Shown piece after piece: positions 12,501 to 23,540 of a stretch of DNA of 64,000 nucleotides. A program made the translations under genes and the position numbers. The notes under the pieces are model-generated. The model was not told where the DNA came from. It made no database searches and saw nothing but the letters and a program-made list of their open reading frames with translations. Origin of the DNA: Sclerotiophoma versabilis (taxonomy: Eukaryota > Ascomycota > Dothideomycetes > Pleosporales > Didymellaceae); contig JAAROD010000011.1 of assembly GCA_012274445.1 (NCBI GenBank), forward strand, positions 372,001 to 436,000, given 5' to 3'. Numbering within the stretch: the stretch's first letter is position 1; each line of letters starts with the position of its first letter.

Positions 12501-13365
12501 GGCTGCGATGGATTTTACTTGTGTGTACAGAAAGGTTTAAGATGAAATGTAAGCTCCGATGGGTAATTGAAGGGCCAGCGTCTTTCAGAAATTGTGCAAT
12601 GCTCGTCCTGCTCTGAGCAACTATACGCTAGGCAGTTTGAGAACTTCTATGCGACAAATCCTTGCGCGGCAGGGTGAGTATCGGACTAATTCCAGGCGAT
12701 AGCTCATCCAGTTCATGATTGTTCGTAGTGTACCCCCGAAGAGCCACATGTAGGGACGGGCAGATGATGTCGGCCAATAAGCGTCGAGGTGATGGGTCAA
12801 GCCGAGGTGCCGAGGAGGCACGGCCCTCCAACACACAGTATGTCAAATTCGCGTGATGCGGGGAAGCAACTACTTTGGGGTCCCACACAAACGGCAAGGC
12901 TTCTTAGGGCGTTGTTCGAGACCCCCCACCAACAATTCAGGCACGAAATCGCTGTAAGTGCTTGCCCGGTCACACCCAGAAACGTGCAAGTGGGCCGCTG
13001 CACGCACAGGGTTCAGCTGTATAAGCTTTAGCTTGATCGTCTTAGACTTCGTTCCTTCGTTTCCTCGTTCATTGGGCCGAAGCGCAACGAATCAAGTCTG
13101 GACTGACCCTACGGCGTTCGGTCTTCCATTCTGTTAGCTCGTGATCATGACTTTTACAGGGTGTAGGTACCAAGTCTGTAAGCTTGTCCGGCCTCGGGAA
13201 GTTGGCGATCGTTGAGGCCAAGAAATACGGAGCGGTAAGGGTTGTGCGGCAGGGGACTCTTTAATGAAAGGTGTGAGGCGTTCATCCTGCAAGTTTGTGA
13301 TTAACCTCAGCATGCGCACTCGACCAGCCCGTCCACCTCCACTCAAGCTCTTCCTTGACACCAAA
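12501..13365. other. Divergent promoter region, acyltransferase (-) and GT32 (+)
   Basis: 865 bp separate the two start codons. Small frames on both strands have no recognisable product. The plus-strand ATG at 13264 is in frame with the GT32 gene but adds a weak 34-residue leader, so it is treated as upstream sequence. Confidence 0.4.
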
Positions 13366-14583
13366 ATGCCTGCGCACTCCCCCATTGCCTCTCATTTCCG
13401 GAGCAGGTTCACTACACAAGTCAGGAGAGTCTTGCCTGCATACCTACTTGTCATATTCCTCATCCTGTTCTTCACCAACTCATACTTCTTCACTGCCCCT
13501 GTTCGCGCTGCACATAAATACAGGCGGGAGAGGAAGTACCAACAGCCAATTCAAGCAGAGTTGGATGCCATTCCCCGAAAGATTTGGCAGACTTGGAAGA
13601 CTGGTCCTCTAGCTTTCGACCAACGTGATTTGGACTCGGCAAAGACATGGCCCGCCAAGAATCCAACATACCGATACGAAGTCCTGACCGACGACAATGC
13701 CTTGGCTTATGTCGAGTGGCACTACGGCAAGCACGGCTTCAATCGTCCAGACATTGTCGCCTTGTATCAAGAGCTCGATATCACCATCATCAAGGCAGAC
13801 CTGCTGCGATACCTCGTCATGTACGCTGAAGGAGGAGTGTACGCTGATATCGATGTCGAATGCCTCCGACCCATCGAGAGGTTTATCCCTGAGAGATATA
13901 ACGAACATGAAGTCGACATGATTATTGGCGTGGAGATTGATGAGCCTGCCTTCATCGACCACCCGATACTAGGCTCCAAGTGCAAGTCTTTCTGTCAATG
14001 GACCTTTGCGGCAAAACCGCGACTGCCAGTCATGATGCGCTTGATCGAGAATATTCAAGAGTGGCTGCACGATCTTTCGAGGGAAAAGGGTGTCCCGATT
14101 GCGAAGCTCCAACTAGATTTCAATGAGGTCATCAGTGGAACAGGACCTTCAGCCTTCACAAAAGCAGTACTTGAGCAGATGACTGCACAAAACCACGGAA
14201 AGGAAGTAACTTGGGATCCCTTCCACAACCTAGCTGAGTCCAAACTTCAGAACGGAATCCTTGTCCTCAACGTAGAAGCCTTCGCTGCTGGACAAGGCCA
14301 TTCTGACTCAGGAAATCATGATTCGCGAGGCGCGCTCGTGAAGCACCACTACCACGCTTCTGGATGGCCTTCCCGTCATCCACGCCACAGCCATGCAATG
14401 TATGGCGAAGTGGAGCAATGCAACTGGAAACCAGAATGTGTCGCGGAATGGGTAAGTTGGCTATCAATCCTTCCGAAGCTTAGTTCTGACCCCACACAGG
14501 ACAAGAATGTTGCCGAATGGGATACGCTTGATAAGGAGGAGCAGGAGAAGCGGTTGGCGAGCAAACCTGCTCCCCCATCATAA
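13366..14583 (+). CDS. GT32 family alpha-1,6-mannosyltransferase-like protein (OCH1 type)
   Basis: Start at 13366 is chosen for its strong CACCAAAATG context and because the signal anchor then lies at residues 25-42. A minor intron at 14452-14499 (GTAAGT...ACACAG, 48 nt) is inferred; total 389 residues. After the anchor come IPRKIWQTWK, the start of the Gly_transf_sug domain, then ADLLRYLVMYAEGGVYADIDVE with the DxD metal-binding motif near 161-163, and a late HHYHASGW block. OCH1-like enzymes act in the Golgi on N-glycan outer chains. Many filamentous fungi have several paralogues of unknown acceptor, and this is likely one. The intron length is a multiple of three and has no stop, so retention would add 16 residues rather than break the frame. 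Confidence 0.88.
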   Translation: MPAHSPIASHFRSRFTTQVRRVLPAYLLVIFLILFFTNSYFFTAPVRAAHKYRRERKYQQPIQAELDAIPRKIWQTWKTGPLAFDQRDLDSAKTWPAKNPTYRYEVLTDDNALAYVEWHYGKHGFNRPDIVALYQELDITIIKADLLRYLVMYAEGGVYADIDVECLRPIERFIPERYNEHEVDMIIGVEIDEPAFIDHPILGSKCKSFCQWTFAAKPRLPVMMRLIENIQEWLHDLSREKGVPIAKLQLDFNEVISGTGPSAFTKAVLEQMTAQNHGKEVTWDPFHNLAESKLQNGILVLNVEAFAAGQGHSDSGNHDSRGALVKHHYHASGWPSRHPRHSHAMYGEVEQCNWKPECVAEWVSWLSILPKLSSDPTQDKNVAEWDTLDKEEQEKRLASKPAPPS

Positions 14584-16094
14584 CATGCTTGAGTCACTCG
14601 CAAACTTGTGTTTGCCTAATCGTGATAAGCAGTTAAGCTGTAGGAAGTCTGAAGCAGACAAGGCAGCCTGTCCAGTGAACGCCCAGCGTGGTGTCCTGAG
14701 TGTGCGATCATTTCGAGGTTGACAAGCTGTCAGCTTTGTGCACATCGCCGCTCAGTTAGACAAGAGGTCAACCAGAAAGTCAGTGATCAGCTGAAATTTC
14801 AGGGTTGAGGACCGGACATAGACCTTGTTTAATTCCTGGTTGTGATAGACGAAGTTCGTAAGGCGTTGCGGTGTCAAAAGGAAAGAGCTACACCGGGCGC
14901 CCATACTCTTACATAGATTCTGCCGGCGCGCACACATTAATGAGAACACGTATTTATGAAAGCCAAAATTACGGAGAGCTGGGGTTGTTGTTGCTAGGTT
15001 TGTGATGTCCAAGGTGGTGACAAGTGCGCAACGCCTTGACGGCACTAAGGACAAGGGCAGGACGCCAAGTGTCTAACCAAATTCAGACTGCTTCTTTTCC
15101 CGCCAACCATCTCTCCATCACCGTTGCAGTTATCGCAACGTTGGTGCTTTATTCCAGATCTCAAGACAGCTGGTCTTACGAATCTGATGTCGCACGCAGT
15201 GTTGTCAACAAACAAATCATGTCCAAATATCAAGCTTATATTTGTTTGATTGGTGGTTTTCTACCGGCCCACTGAGCAAAGACAACCTCCAAAAGGTATA
15301 GAGTGTTCACTCACATGAGTGAAAAAGCCGGAACAACACTTATATCGTCATTCCAACTCTGTTGCGGCCTGGATGCAGCCAGGGCCTGACAGCGTAGGTA
15401 CTTGTTTGTTTGCATTGTTTGCATTGTTTGCAAACGTTTCCAAGTGTTTGCTAAGGCTAACTAGTATAGTTTTAGCTTAGTTAAGCCCACCTCATATCTC
15501 TTTAACCCCCCTTCTTCTATACCTACCTTGCTTAATATTACAGGCTTAAATAATATCACATGTTTCTAGATATTTCTAAATAAGTTATATTTTTAAGTTT
15601 GTTTACTTGTTCTTGGCACTAAAAATCCTTATGTTTGTTTAATTTGGCTTTTTTTTTTAAACAAACACCAACAAATACTTGGCAATAGTTAATTGTTAAC
15701 ATTTTTCATCCCACGTGATAAAGCTCGAGAAGTAAGGGCGCCACCGATTCATACAAGATGACGACCATAATTCTATCGATACATCTGAGCGTACTAATGC
15801 TCTGAGAATCTTTATCTCTCGACCAATTGACACACCACTAAAGAGTACAAGACGTCTCCAGGTATCCACTTTACCTAGCAATGTGGAGCCGCAGATCGGC
15901 AGTGCCCAAGCGCTTTACGAGTGCGAGTGCGAGATACGAATCCGACTGTGTGTAGCACCGGCAGTCGAAATGATTAATTTGCTAGTGGCCGTCGTTCACA
16001 GGTGTTTCATGAGTCTTCGATGTCTACTTCCAACCTTACACAACCGACAGCATATCAACACCGACTGCCCTTCATCTTGACATAAGGCATCATC
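14584..16094. other. Intergenic with AT-rich element remnant
   Basis: About 1.5 kb with no supported gene. The centre (15398-15690) is AT-rich and repeat-like and is described separately. The last 300 bases lead into the P450 gene. Confidence 0.5.
15398..15690. repeat. AT-rich, probable transposon/MITE remnant with imperfect inverted ends
   Basis: The left end has tandem TTTGCATTG units (about 15403-15440). The right end has runs of A with AACAAACACCAACAAATACTT, which partly matches the left end in reverse complement (TTTGTTGGTGTTTGTT against TTGTTTGTTTGCATTGTTT). The core is rich in TTAG, TATA and CTTAA, unlike the surrounding DNA of mixed composition. This fits a small, decayed, possibly RIP-affected non-autonomous element. 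No coding capacity is seen. Confidence 0.45.
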
Positions 16095-17687
16095 ATGGCT
16101 GGCGTTCTTCAAGCTGTCGTTGCGAAAGTCAGCGCCATTGATCTACTTACAGCACGAGGTATCACAATTCTCCTCTCTGCGTTCGTCATCTTGCAGATTA
16201 TCCAGAGTGCCAGCCGCATCATATACAATCTGTACTTCCACCCACTGAGCAAGTACCCGGGGCCGAAATTGTGGGCGGCTTTTGATGTCGCACGAACGAT
16301 CGGGCGTATGGGAGGGTACATTGACTTTCAGATTGCCGAAGAACACCGCAAGCATGGCGAAGTAGTGCGAATTGGCGTCAACGAACTGTCTTTCATCAAT
16401 CCAAGTGCTTGGAAGGACATCTACGGGCACGGTCATGCTGAATTGCGCAAGTACTTTCCGCCGAATACCGTCAATCCGAATCAGATTATCGCAGCGAACT
16501 CGAGCAATCATTTTCGCATGCGCAGGGCAATGTTACCTGCCTTTTCCGACCAGGCGCTTGCTCAGCAAGAACGCTTGATTCGTGTTTATATTGACACCCT
16601 CGTCAAGCGTCTGTCTGAGTACGCGCAGTCTGGTGAGCCGGCCGACATGGCGCGTTGGTACAACCTTACTACTTTCGATCTGATTGCAGATCTATCCTTC
16701 GGAAAGTCCCTCGGTGGCCTGGAGACCGGAAATTCGAACGCCTGGATTGAGAAGATTGAGAAGATGTTACAAATCATGCCAGTCTTGATGCTGGTGACGA
16801 GTTTCCCGCTTCTGATGACACTTTTCAACCTGGTGCTGGGCAAGAAAATGCAACAATCGCGCAAAGTGCACCAAGACTATGCGGCCTCACTGGCCATGAG
16901 TCGAATCCAAGGGAAGGAGCAAGCCGATCGCGGTGACTTCATGGACTTTATCTTACGTTCTCGTGGCGAGGCACATGAACTGACGGATGAAGAACTGGTC
17001 CACAACGCGGATCTGTTCATGGTTGCAGGTTCGGAGACAACGGCAACAGTCCTGCTAGGTGTGACTTACTACCTCTTGAAGACTCCGCATGCCTACAAGA
17101 GGGCGACAGAAGAAATGCGTACCGCCTTTGAGCGTGCAAAGGACATCAACTACAAGGAAGTCAACACACGCCTGCCGTATTTGCTAGCTTGCTTGAATGA
17201 GGCAATGCGCATATTTCCATCTATTCCGTTAGTTTTGCTGAGGATAACGAACGATGACGTTCCAACCCCTGTTGCCGGCCACTCGATACCTCCTGAAGTA
17301 AGCGTCTGCAATCGCAAAGCAAGCGCGTTGTTTTGCTGACAATCGTAGACCCGCGTCGGCGTGCACCAGCTTGCGGCATATCACTCACCGCTCAACTTCC
17401 ATGACCCGCAGTCCTTCCACCCTGAACGATGGCTTCCCCAGGAATATAACAATCCGTCATCGCCCTTCCACAATGACCGACGCGATGTCCATAAGCCTTT
17501 CTCTTATGGTCGGCGTGACTGCATCGGCCGTAATCTTGCATTCCTTGAGATGCGCCTGATCATTGTCTTGCTATTGTGGAACTTCGATTTGTCGCTTGAT
17601 AAGGGTATGGAGCAGTGGCATGTGCAAAAGATATTCGGACTTTGGCAAAAGCCGGCGCTAAAGGTGCATTTCAAGCGGCGAATGTAA
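16095..17687 (+). CDS. Cytochrome P450 monooxygenase (microsomal class II)
   Basis: Exons 16095-17297 and 17349-17687 give 513 residues. An N-terminal hydrophobic anchor (about 20-45) is followed by FHPLSKYPGPKLWA, the proline-rich hinge. AGSETT (about 313-318) is the I-helix oxygen-activation motif, EAMR (369-372) the K-helix ExxR, and HPERWLP the PERF-like block. FSYGRRDCIG is the haem loop, with Cys459 as thiolate ligand. The overall pattern resembles the large fungal group containing isotrichodermin C-15 hydroxylase and benzoate 4-monooxygenase relatives, but substrate cannot be read from sequence. No backbone biosynthetic gene lies beside it. Confidence 0.92.
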
Positions 17688-18333
17688 CTTCAGGGCGAGT
17701 TTAAAGTAACAACTAGCATTTTCTAGTGTAACAATATAGTATCGTTATCCGATCCGGTTTGTGCTACAACTTTCCATGTCCCACATCCCGCTGTGAACTA
17801 GGCCGTGTATGTAGCAATCTGCGACTATCATCCAGTGATTGCGCTTCTGTCGTAAGACGATAGGTAATCTGCCTCCATTCGGCGGTGCTATTTCACCACC
17901 CTTCTACTATATATTTACAGCTGTGACAGACTGACTGAGAGTAGGGACTATCTTGTATAGGGAAAATGTGAAAAGCCCCACAGCTCCAGGCCTATAGCAC
18001 GCGCAAGGCAGACGATCGAGGCTGGGAGAAACCCAAAAGGCGAATAGGTATCAGCCGTGGCCCATGCTTTTCAAGCTCAAGTAGCGTTCGACATCTCGAA
18101 GCGCATATGAATCTAACGTCCAGCATGTAAGCAAGGTGAAATGAGTAGAGAAAACCTTCATGATGAGATACAGAGCTTCCGGGCCTATAGAATAATCAAT
18201 AAGCTTCTGCCCAAGATCAGGGGATAGGTACGGCTCATACTTTGAGCGGCAAGGATGTGCATAAAGTCGTCTAACCATCGAGCACATGACATTTGTTTCC
18301 TATAATCACTATAACTGCCGTTATGATTGAGGC
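17688..18333. other. Convergent 3' intergenic region
   Basis: Lies between the stop codons of the P450 (+) and the GH76 enzyme (-). A 78-codon minus-strand ORF at 18051-18287 has an ATG and a protein-like composition but no recognisable family and no partner exons. Otherwise nothing is seen. Confidence 0.4.
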
Positions 18334-19791
18334 TTAACAGCTCAGAGCGGCAGCAAATGCAATGGCGAGTACGAGAGTGAAGGAAGCTGCAAGGGTTGTA
18401 GCAGCACCAGTGTGTTGAGCACCACTAGATGTCCCTGAAGGGCTTCCGCTTGTGGTTGCGTTCGGCTTCACAGACCCAATGGTGCCGTTGTTCCGGTCAA
18501 TAGTACGCCACAGCAGCGATTGGACAGCCGACAGAGCGTTGAGGACCTCACCGAGGTTGCCATCCGCAGCAGTGTTCTGCTCCCAGGTGTCGTTGCCCGA
18601 GCTTGACCAGCTAAGTCTGCATGCAACAGTATCGCCACTACTTTCGCAGTTTGCGGCAGCACCTTTGGCAGAAGCGTTCAGCATAGTGTAGATGGAGTCT
18701 GCAACGATAGGAGCGACTTGGGCAGCACGAGCAAAAGAACGCGTAGCGATACCTTTGAACGCTCGCTGGTCGATGTCACACTTTCCATTTCGCTCGCATG
18801 CCTTCTCGTCAAGCTCACCATCGTTGCCTTGAAAGATTGACGAAGCGTTTACAAATCCAGTGACAATGTTGGTCCAATTTTGAGAAGCATTTGACTTAAC
18901 CAAGTTAGCATGGTTTCTCTGCATTATTTACGAAAGAAAGACTCACAACTTTGTACATGAGCGCAGCGCCCTCTGTGAAAGTCGCATGATTGTTCGTCCA
19001 CTGGAGGTGATTGACGCTCGAGCAGTTCTGCTGGTCATCCGTACCATCGTACACATGCTGATCGGCCGAAACAAGACCAATCTCAGTAGTCCAGTTGTAG
19101 ATCTTGTTTGCCCATTCCGTGTAGGTGGCATTTTCCGATTGCTCCGCAAGACGTGCGGCAAGAAGGAACAGCTGGCCGTTAGATGCGGCGTTCTTGTAGT
19201 TGTATCCGTCATTGAATGTAAATATTTGCCACTTAAGGCCTCCGTCACAGCTGCCGGTGTCCCAGCGCGCCGTCTGGGTCTCGAAGACGTTCTTCGCAAA
19301 CTCCAACCAGCTACCTGATACCGGCGCTGGAAGTTGTGCTTCATGTGCAGACAAAGAAGCAAGTCCCCAGAAGCTTTGATCGTCGTTTCCAAGAACCTTG
19401 GTCTGGTTGGGCGGCATGAAGGCATTATGATCACCGAGCTGATGCTGCAGAGCCTCCGAGATTCGAGAGTTGTACTCAGTATCATTCGTGAGAGCATAAT
19501 AATCGATCAGGGTATTGAAGGCCAAGCCAGACTCCCACCAATAGTACGGATGTGGGAAGAGGCCAGGAATGAGCTTCTCCTTTAAGGTCTCATCATAGAA
19601 GGCGGCAATACCGCTTGCAAGCGTCTTTGCCGCAGACTTTATCGAGTCTTTTGTAGACTTGTTAGCATAGAGGAAGGCCTGGGAGATTTATGGTATGACT
19701 CACCCTGGCTGTTTATGTCTAGGTCGATGGCCGCTGCATGGCTGGCGAGGAAAGAGAAAATGAGTGACAGGACGCTCGAGCGTGCCAACAT
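18334..19791 (-). CDS. GH76 family GPI-anchored cell wall enzyme (Dfg5/Dcw1 type)
   Basis: Three exons, 19791-19704, 19647-18947 and 18894-18334, keep frame across two introns (the first with a GCTAAC branch site) to give 449 residues. Residues 1-21 are a signal peptide, and IDLDIN next to the first splice is typical of mature Dfg5/Dcw1. NDDQSFWGL near 115-122 holds the adjacent aspartates proposed as the GH76 catalytic pair. Several Asn-x-Ser/Thr sites lie downstream. The C-terminus has a Ser/Thr/Gly-rich stretch and a hydrophobic tail consistent with GPI attachment. These proteins are thought to act as transglycosidases that link GPI-mannoproteins into the wall through the GPI glycan. Position relative to the next genes does not suggest an operon-like role. 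Confidence 0.9.
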
Positions 19792-20042
19792 GTTGAAAGA
19801 TAAAGAAGTAATCTGTGGAGAGGAAAAGAGGAAAACAGTGAGGGCTCGAAGGGTATGTGGCGGATCATAAGGTTTTTTGAATGGTGTTTGCGGCGTTGGA
19901 ACGAGGCTGTGCGGAATACTGCTCAGCCAATCAAACGGCGAATTAAGATGACCTGCAGTACGCCTAAAGCACGTCCGCCAGTTTTTATATTGGACCCGCC
20001 AAACCAGGCCACCAGGAGTCCATTTACGGACTTATAGAACGA

Positions 20043-21293
20043 TCAATCGCCTGACTTCATACTGGGCTTAAGCTTCGCCACCAATGCTTCTGCTATATCG
20101 CGCGCGAAGCCTGCATCGTTCACTGCCCTATCATCTTCTACAACGACAATACCGCTATCTGCCAGCCCGGCTTTGATGACCCGAAACAACGTTGCATCTG
20201 CCTCTGCATCCGCGAAAGGACCTCCTGGAGTTGCGATCATACTGATTCCACCCTTGGGCAACCACACCTGGACAACATTCGGATCTTTCGTGTGGCTTCT
20301 CAACTTCGACACAATGAACTCGCCCACTTGAGAGGCTTCCTCTTGTGAAGTACGCATGAGGGTTACAACTGGATTGTGTTCGTACAGCTTACGGTTCTTG
20401 TAACGCTCTGGTACGGTGTTCAGCGGCCCAAAATTGGTCATGTCTGTTGCGCCCACGGATATGATGTTCGGTATGCCAGCTGCAGCGGCCGCCTCGAGCC
20501 GCTTTGGTCCAGCACTCATCACGCCGCCAGTGATATGATCGCATATTTCGGTTGTTGTTAGGTCGATGACAGCATCGATTCGGTCTTCGTGAATCAATCG
20601 CTCCATAGCCTTGCCGCCGTGACCGGTCGCATGGAATACGAAAGTTTCGATCTCATACTTTGACTCGAGGTGTTTTCGGATCTCGTCAACTGCAGGTGTA
20701 GTGACGCCAAACATGGTAATGCCAACTCGCTGTTTGGTGGAAGAAGTCGCTCGATGGCTTCGTCGAGAGAGTCCAAGGGCCATGCCGGCTATCGCTGCTC
20801 CTGCATTGCTAAGAACCTCTTTCAGGACCTGGTTCAAGCCGGCAACATCAACGACCGAGTACATGAGTGATATATCAGTCTCTCCAACTATGGGGCCGGT
20901 GTCGCCGCTTGCGATAGTCGAAATAATGAGTTTGGGGAACCCAATTGGTAGCGCATCTCTCATAACCGCAGCTGCTATTGAAGTGCCTCCCGAGCCACCT
21001 GCTGCAATGATGCCCTGTATGAAGTTCTCTTCATAAAGAGAATTTACTGCCTTCGTCGCACAATTCGCCATAATCTTGATGACATCCCCTCTTTCTTGCT
21101 CGGCTATATTCACGCCGTCACCGTATCTTCTCAACAGGTCTGCTTGCAATACTGTAATGCACTCGTGGTCCATGGGTGATCGACCCACGTCAATGAGCAT
21201 AACCTCAACGCTGGCTTCGCGGATGACATCGCGCAGGAACAAGAGCTCGTCAAGTTTGGTGTCGCAAGTTCCAAGGAGGACAACACGCGCCAT
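20043..21293 (-). CDS. Tm-1-like ATP-binding domain protein (UPF0261 family)
   Basis: A single exon of 416 residues from the ATG at 21293, which has a good AACATGG context. An in-frame ATG at 21314 would add seven residues. The sequence starts with VVLLGTCDTKLDE, the family signature, followed by AAGGSGGTS, PKLIISTIASGDT, HATGHGGKAMERL and TGGVMSAGPKRLEAA. In tomato the Tm-1 protein joins this ATP-binding domain to a C-terminal TIM-barrel domain. Here the second half is encoded by the divergent neighbour at 21455, so the two proteins probably work together. The natural biochemical role of the family is unclear; bacteria and fungi often carry the two genes side by side. Confidence 0.9.
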   Translation of the reverse strand: MARVVLLGTCDTKLDELLFLRDVIREASVEVMLIDVGRSPMDHECITVLQADLLRRYGDGVNIAEQERGDVIKIMANCATKAVNSLYEENFIQGIIAAGGSGGTSIAAAVMRDALPIGFPKLIISTIASGDTGPIVGETDISLMYSVVDVAGLNQVLKEVLSNAGAAIAGMALGLSRRSHRATSSTKQRVGITMFGVTTPAVDEIRKHLESKYEIETFVFHATGHGGKAMERLIHEDRIDAVIDLTTTEICDHITGGVMSAGPKRLEAAAAAGIPNIISVGATDMTNFGPLNTVPERYKNRKLYEHNPVVTLMRTSQEEASQVGEFIVSKLRSHTKDPNVVQVWLPKGGISMIATPGGPFADAEADATLFRVIKAGLADSGIVVVEDDRAVNDAGFARDIAEALVAKLKPSMKSGD

Positions 21294-21454
21294 GTTGTAG
21301 GAAGGCACATTCATTCAAGACAATTTGGAGGTGTGATGTTGTGAAAAGTGGGTCGCGGCCTGCCCGCTCCCCGCGTCACACACTACGTCATTGGGTTGGG
21401 TCTTTCCTCTCGCGAAGCCCGAGGCCAAATCAACAACATCAGACCATCACCAAA
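21294..21454. promoter_or_regulatory. Shared divergent promoter of the split Tm-1-like gene pair
   Basis: Only about 160 bp separate the two start codons, so both genes must be driven from the same stretch. The plus side ends in a strong CACCAAAATG start context. No obvious TATA box is seen. Co-expression is an inference from the spacing. Confidence 0.6.
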
Positions 21455-22397
21455 ATGTCACCGCCAAACAACCGAAAAGAAATTCTAGCCAACCTTCGCA
21501 AGACAATTGACAATGGCCAGCTGATAGTGGGCGCAGGTGCCGGCATTGGCCTCAGCGCAAAATTCATTGAGCAAGGTGGTGGTGATTTGATTATTATCTA
21601 TAACAGCGGCCGATACCGCATGGCAGGACGAGGCTCACTTGCAGGTCTCATGCCTTACGGTAATGCGAACGATGTCGTTCTCGAAATGGTGAGCCTTGAC
21701 CTATGGTGCATGTTCGGCGTTTGGCCGACTAGCTATCGAGCGTCTCAAACGTCGAGTGAAGCGGCTCACTGATCACATAAACCAGGCTGGTGAAGTGCTT
21801 CCTATCGTCCAGAAGACACCAGTATTGGCAGGAGTATGTGCCACAGATCCCTTTCGGTCGATGGACAAGTTTTTGGTCCAAATCAAGGATCTTGGCTTTG
21901 CAGGCATCCAAAACTTCCCCACAGTTGGCCTCATCGACGGCACCTTTCGGCAGAACCTTGAAGAGACGGGAATGAGCTATGATGCAGAAGTTGAAGTCAT
22001 GCGAAACGCTCGGGAGATGGATCTCTTAACCACACCATACGTCTTCAATGTTGAAGAGGCAAAGAAAATGGCCGATGCAGGTGCAGACATCCTCGTCGCG
22101 CACATGGGTCTTACAACGTCTGGCAGTATCGGTGCAACAAGTGGAAAGAGCTTGGATGACTGTGTGAAGTTGATACAGGAGATCAGAGACGCTGCGACGA
22201 AGATCAAGGACGATGTTATTGTTCTCTGTCACGGAGGCCCTATTGCAAAACCGGAAGACGCGGAGTATGTCATCAGCAGGACGAAAGGTGTGCATGGCTT
22301 CTACGGTGCAAGTTCGATGGAAAGACTGCCGGTCGAGGAAGCGATCACCAACATCACAAAGACGTTCAAGAACCTTAAACCCGGCCTTAAAAACTGA
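21455..22397 (+). CDS. TIM-barrel protein of the PEP-hydrolase-like / Tm-1 C-terminal family
   Basis: Exons 21455-21688 and 21786-22397 join in phase 0 to give 281 residues. Markers: LIVGAGAGIGLSAKFIEQGG and IIIYNSGRYRMAGRGSL near the N-terminus, VLAGVCATDPFRSM after the splice, GIQNFPTVGLIDG, DILVAHMGLTTSG, and a late VLCHGGPI ... GFYGASSMERLP phosphate-binding-like segment. These define the TIM-barrel domain (PF09370-type) that forms the C-terminal half of plant Tm-1 proteins. The divergent neighbour supplies the N-terminal half. The enzymatic activity is not established for the family. Confidence 0.9.
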
Positions 22398-22499
22398 ATG
22401 TAGATGGAAAGTATTACGCTTTTGCACCCTTGAAGTCTCAATCTTCCTACAAATTTCAACAATGTTTATCTCAAGCCAGGATGGCGACCACCTATCTTG

Positions 22500-23540
22500 C
22501 TGGAATCAATATCTCTGGCCTTCTCGTCAATCGGCGTACAAGGAAGTACGTTGCCGCATAACTGCACGCCGCCAGTATGATTATCATAATTCATATAGCA
22601 TGGCCTATAATATCACGGTTGTTGCTGGCGATAATGCGGTAGATCTTTCCTGCCACAATGCCTGCACTGTTACCGATCGTCCGCTGGAAACCAATAGCTG
22701 TGGCGCGTCTGAAGTACTCTGCGTTCTTGTTGATAGACCAGGTGACATTTAGACCTACAACGTGGTATATGCCACGTGCAGTCGTGAGTATTCAGATATA
22801 TAAGACCGTAGCTGATGCCATTGGCATATCATGCTTCATGGCGTAGACAATAGTGGTGATTAGCACAAGAGGTACCATGACTAATGCCCTACGCCAAAAA
22901 CAGTTAGAAGTAAGGGCAACTGACATGTAGCTGACATAGGCTCAGATGTAGACCGGCACCGTCAACAGTTAAGTTCAGACGCTCAAATAACCGGAACGCC
23001 GGATGATGACAGCTAGGAAGGTCGAGAATCCAGAGCTGCAGGTATTGGTCATGAACAGACAGATGCTGTTAAAACAAGCCTTCGGGTTGCAGAAGGCCAG
23101 CTTGACTTCAGAGCGGTTCAAGGCGTTGGTTATGACATACTTGACCTGATAGCGACGCTTGTCTTCATGCCGTACCCTCATGGAGCTCTCTCGTCCACCT
23201 TCAGCCACCTAGCAGTCTCAAAGTTGTCGGGTTAAAGGAAGATTTTAGTGATCCCAACTAAGATTGAGATGACTGCTTCGAACAGAGAGAGCTACCTCGA
23301 ACCCGCGTGACATTTCGCTTTGTGAATGTTTATCAAGCCGCAAGCTAAGAGACCTCCAAAGGCACCATTCAAAACCAAGACGGCAGATAGTTATAACACA
23401 CCGCGCACTCATTCCAAAGATTTGTAAAAACAAGAGTTTGCAGAAAGTATTCAGGTACAAAGGTAGGCAGGAGAGAAGTTCAAGCTCGAAGGCACCCAGA
23501 CGTAGGCGGGTGGCAATGAGGAACACAAACTTCTTCCAAT
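22500..23540 (-). pseudogene. Decayed MFS transporter, anion:cation symporter (allantoate/nicotinate permease type)
   Basis: Reading the minus strand from about 23540 to 22500 gives collinear fragments of one transporter separated by stops and frameshifts: LLIATRLRLGAFE-like helix text, then NGAFGGLLACGLINIH, FEAVISILVGI, AFCNPKACFNSICLF, VPVYI*AYVSYMSVAL, VPLVLITTIVYAM, HVVGLNVTWSINKNAEYF, RATAIGFQRTIGNSAGIVAG and CSYAATYFLVRRL. These match, in order, the second half of the family. At least five in-frame stops are present, one at a position where the family has Trp (TGG to TGA). The first four helices are not detectable. Decay by RIP or simple drift are both possible. Confidence 0.82.

Noticed and set aside
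18051..18287. 78-codon minus-strand ORF
   Set aside because: Has an ATG and looks ordered but no family is recognisable and it lies in a 3' flank.
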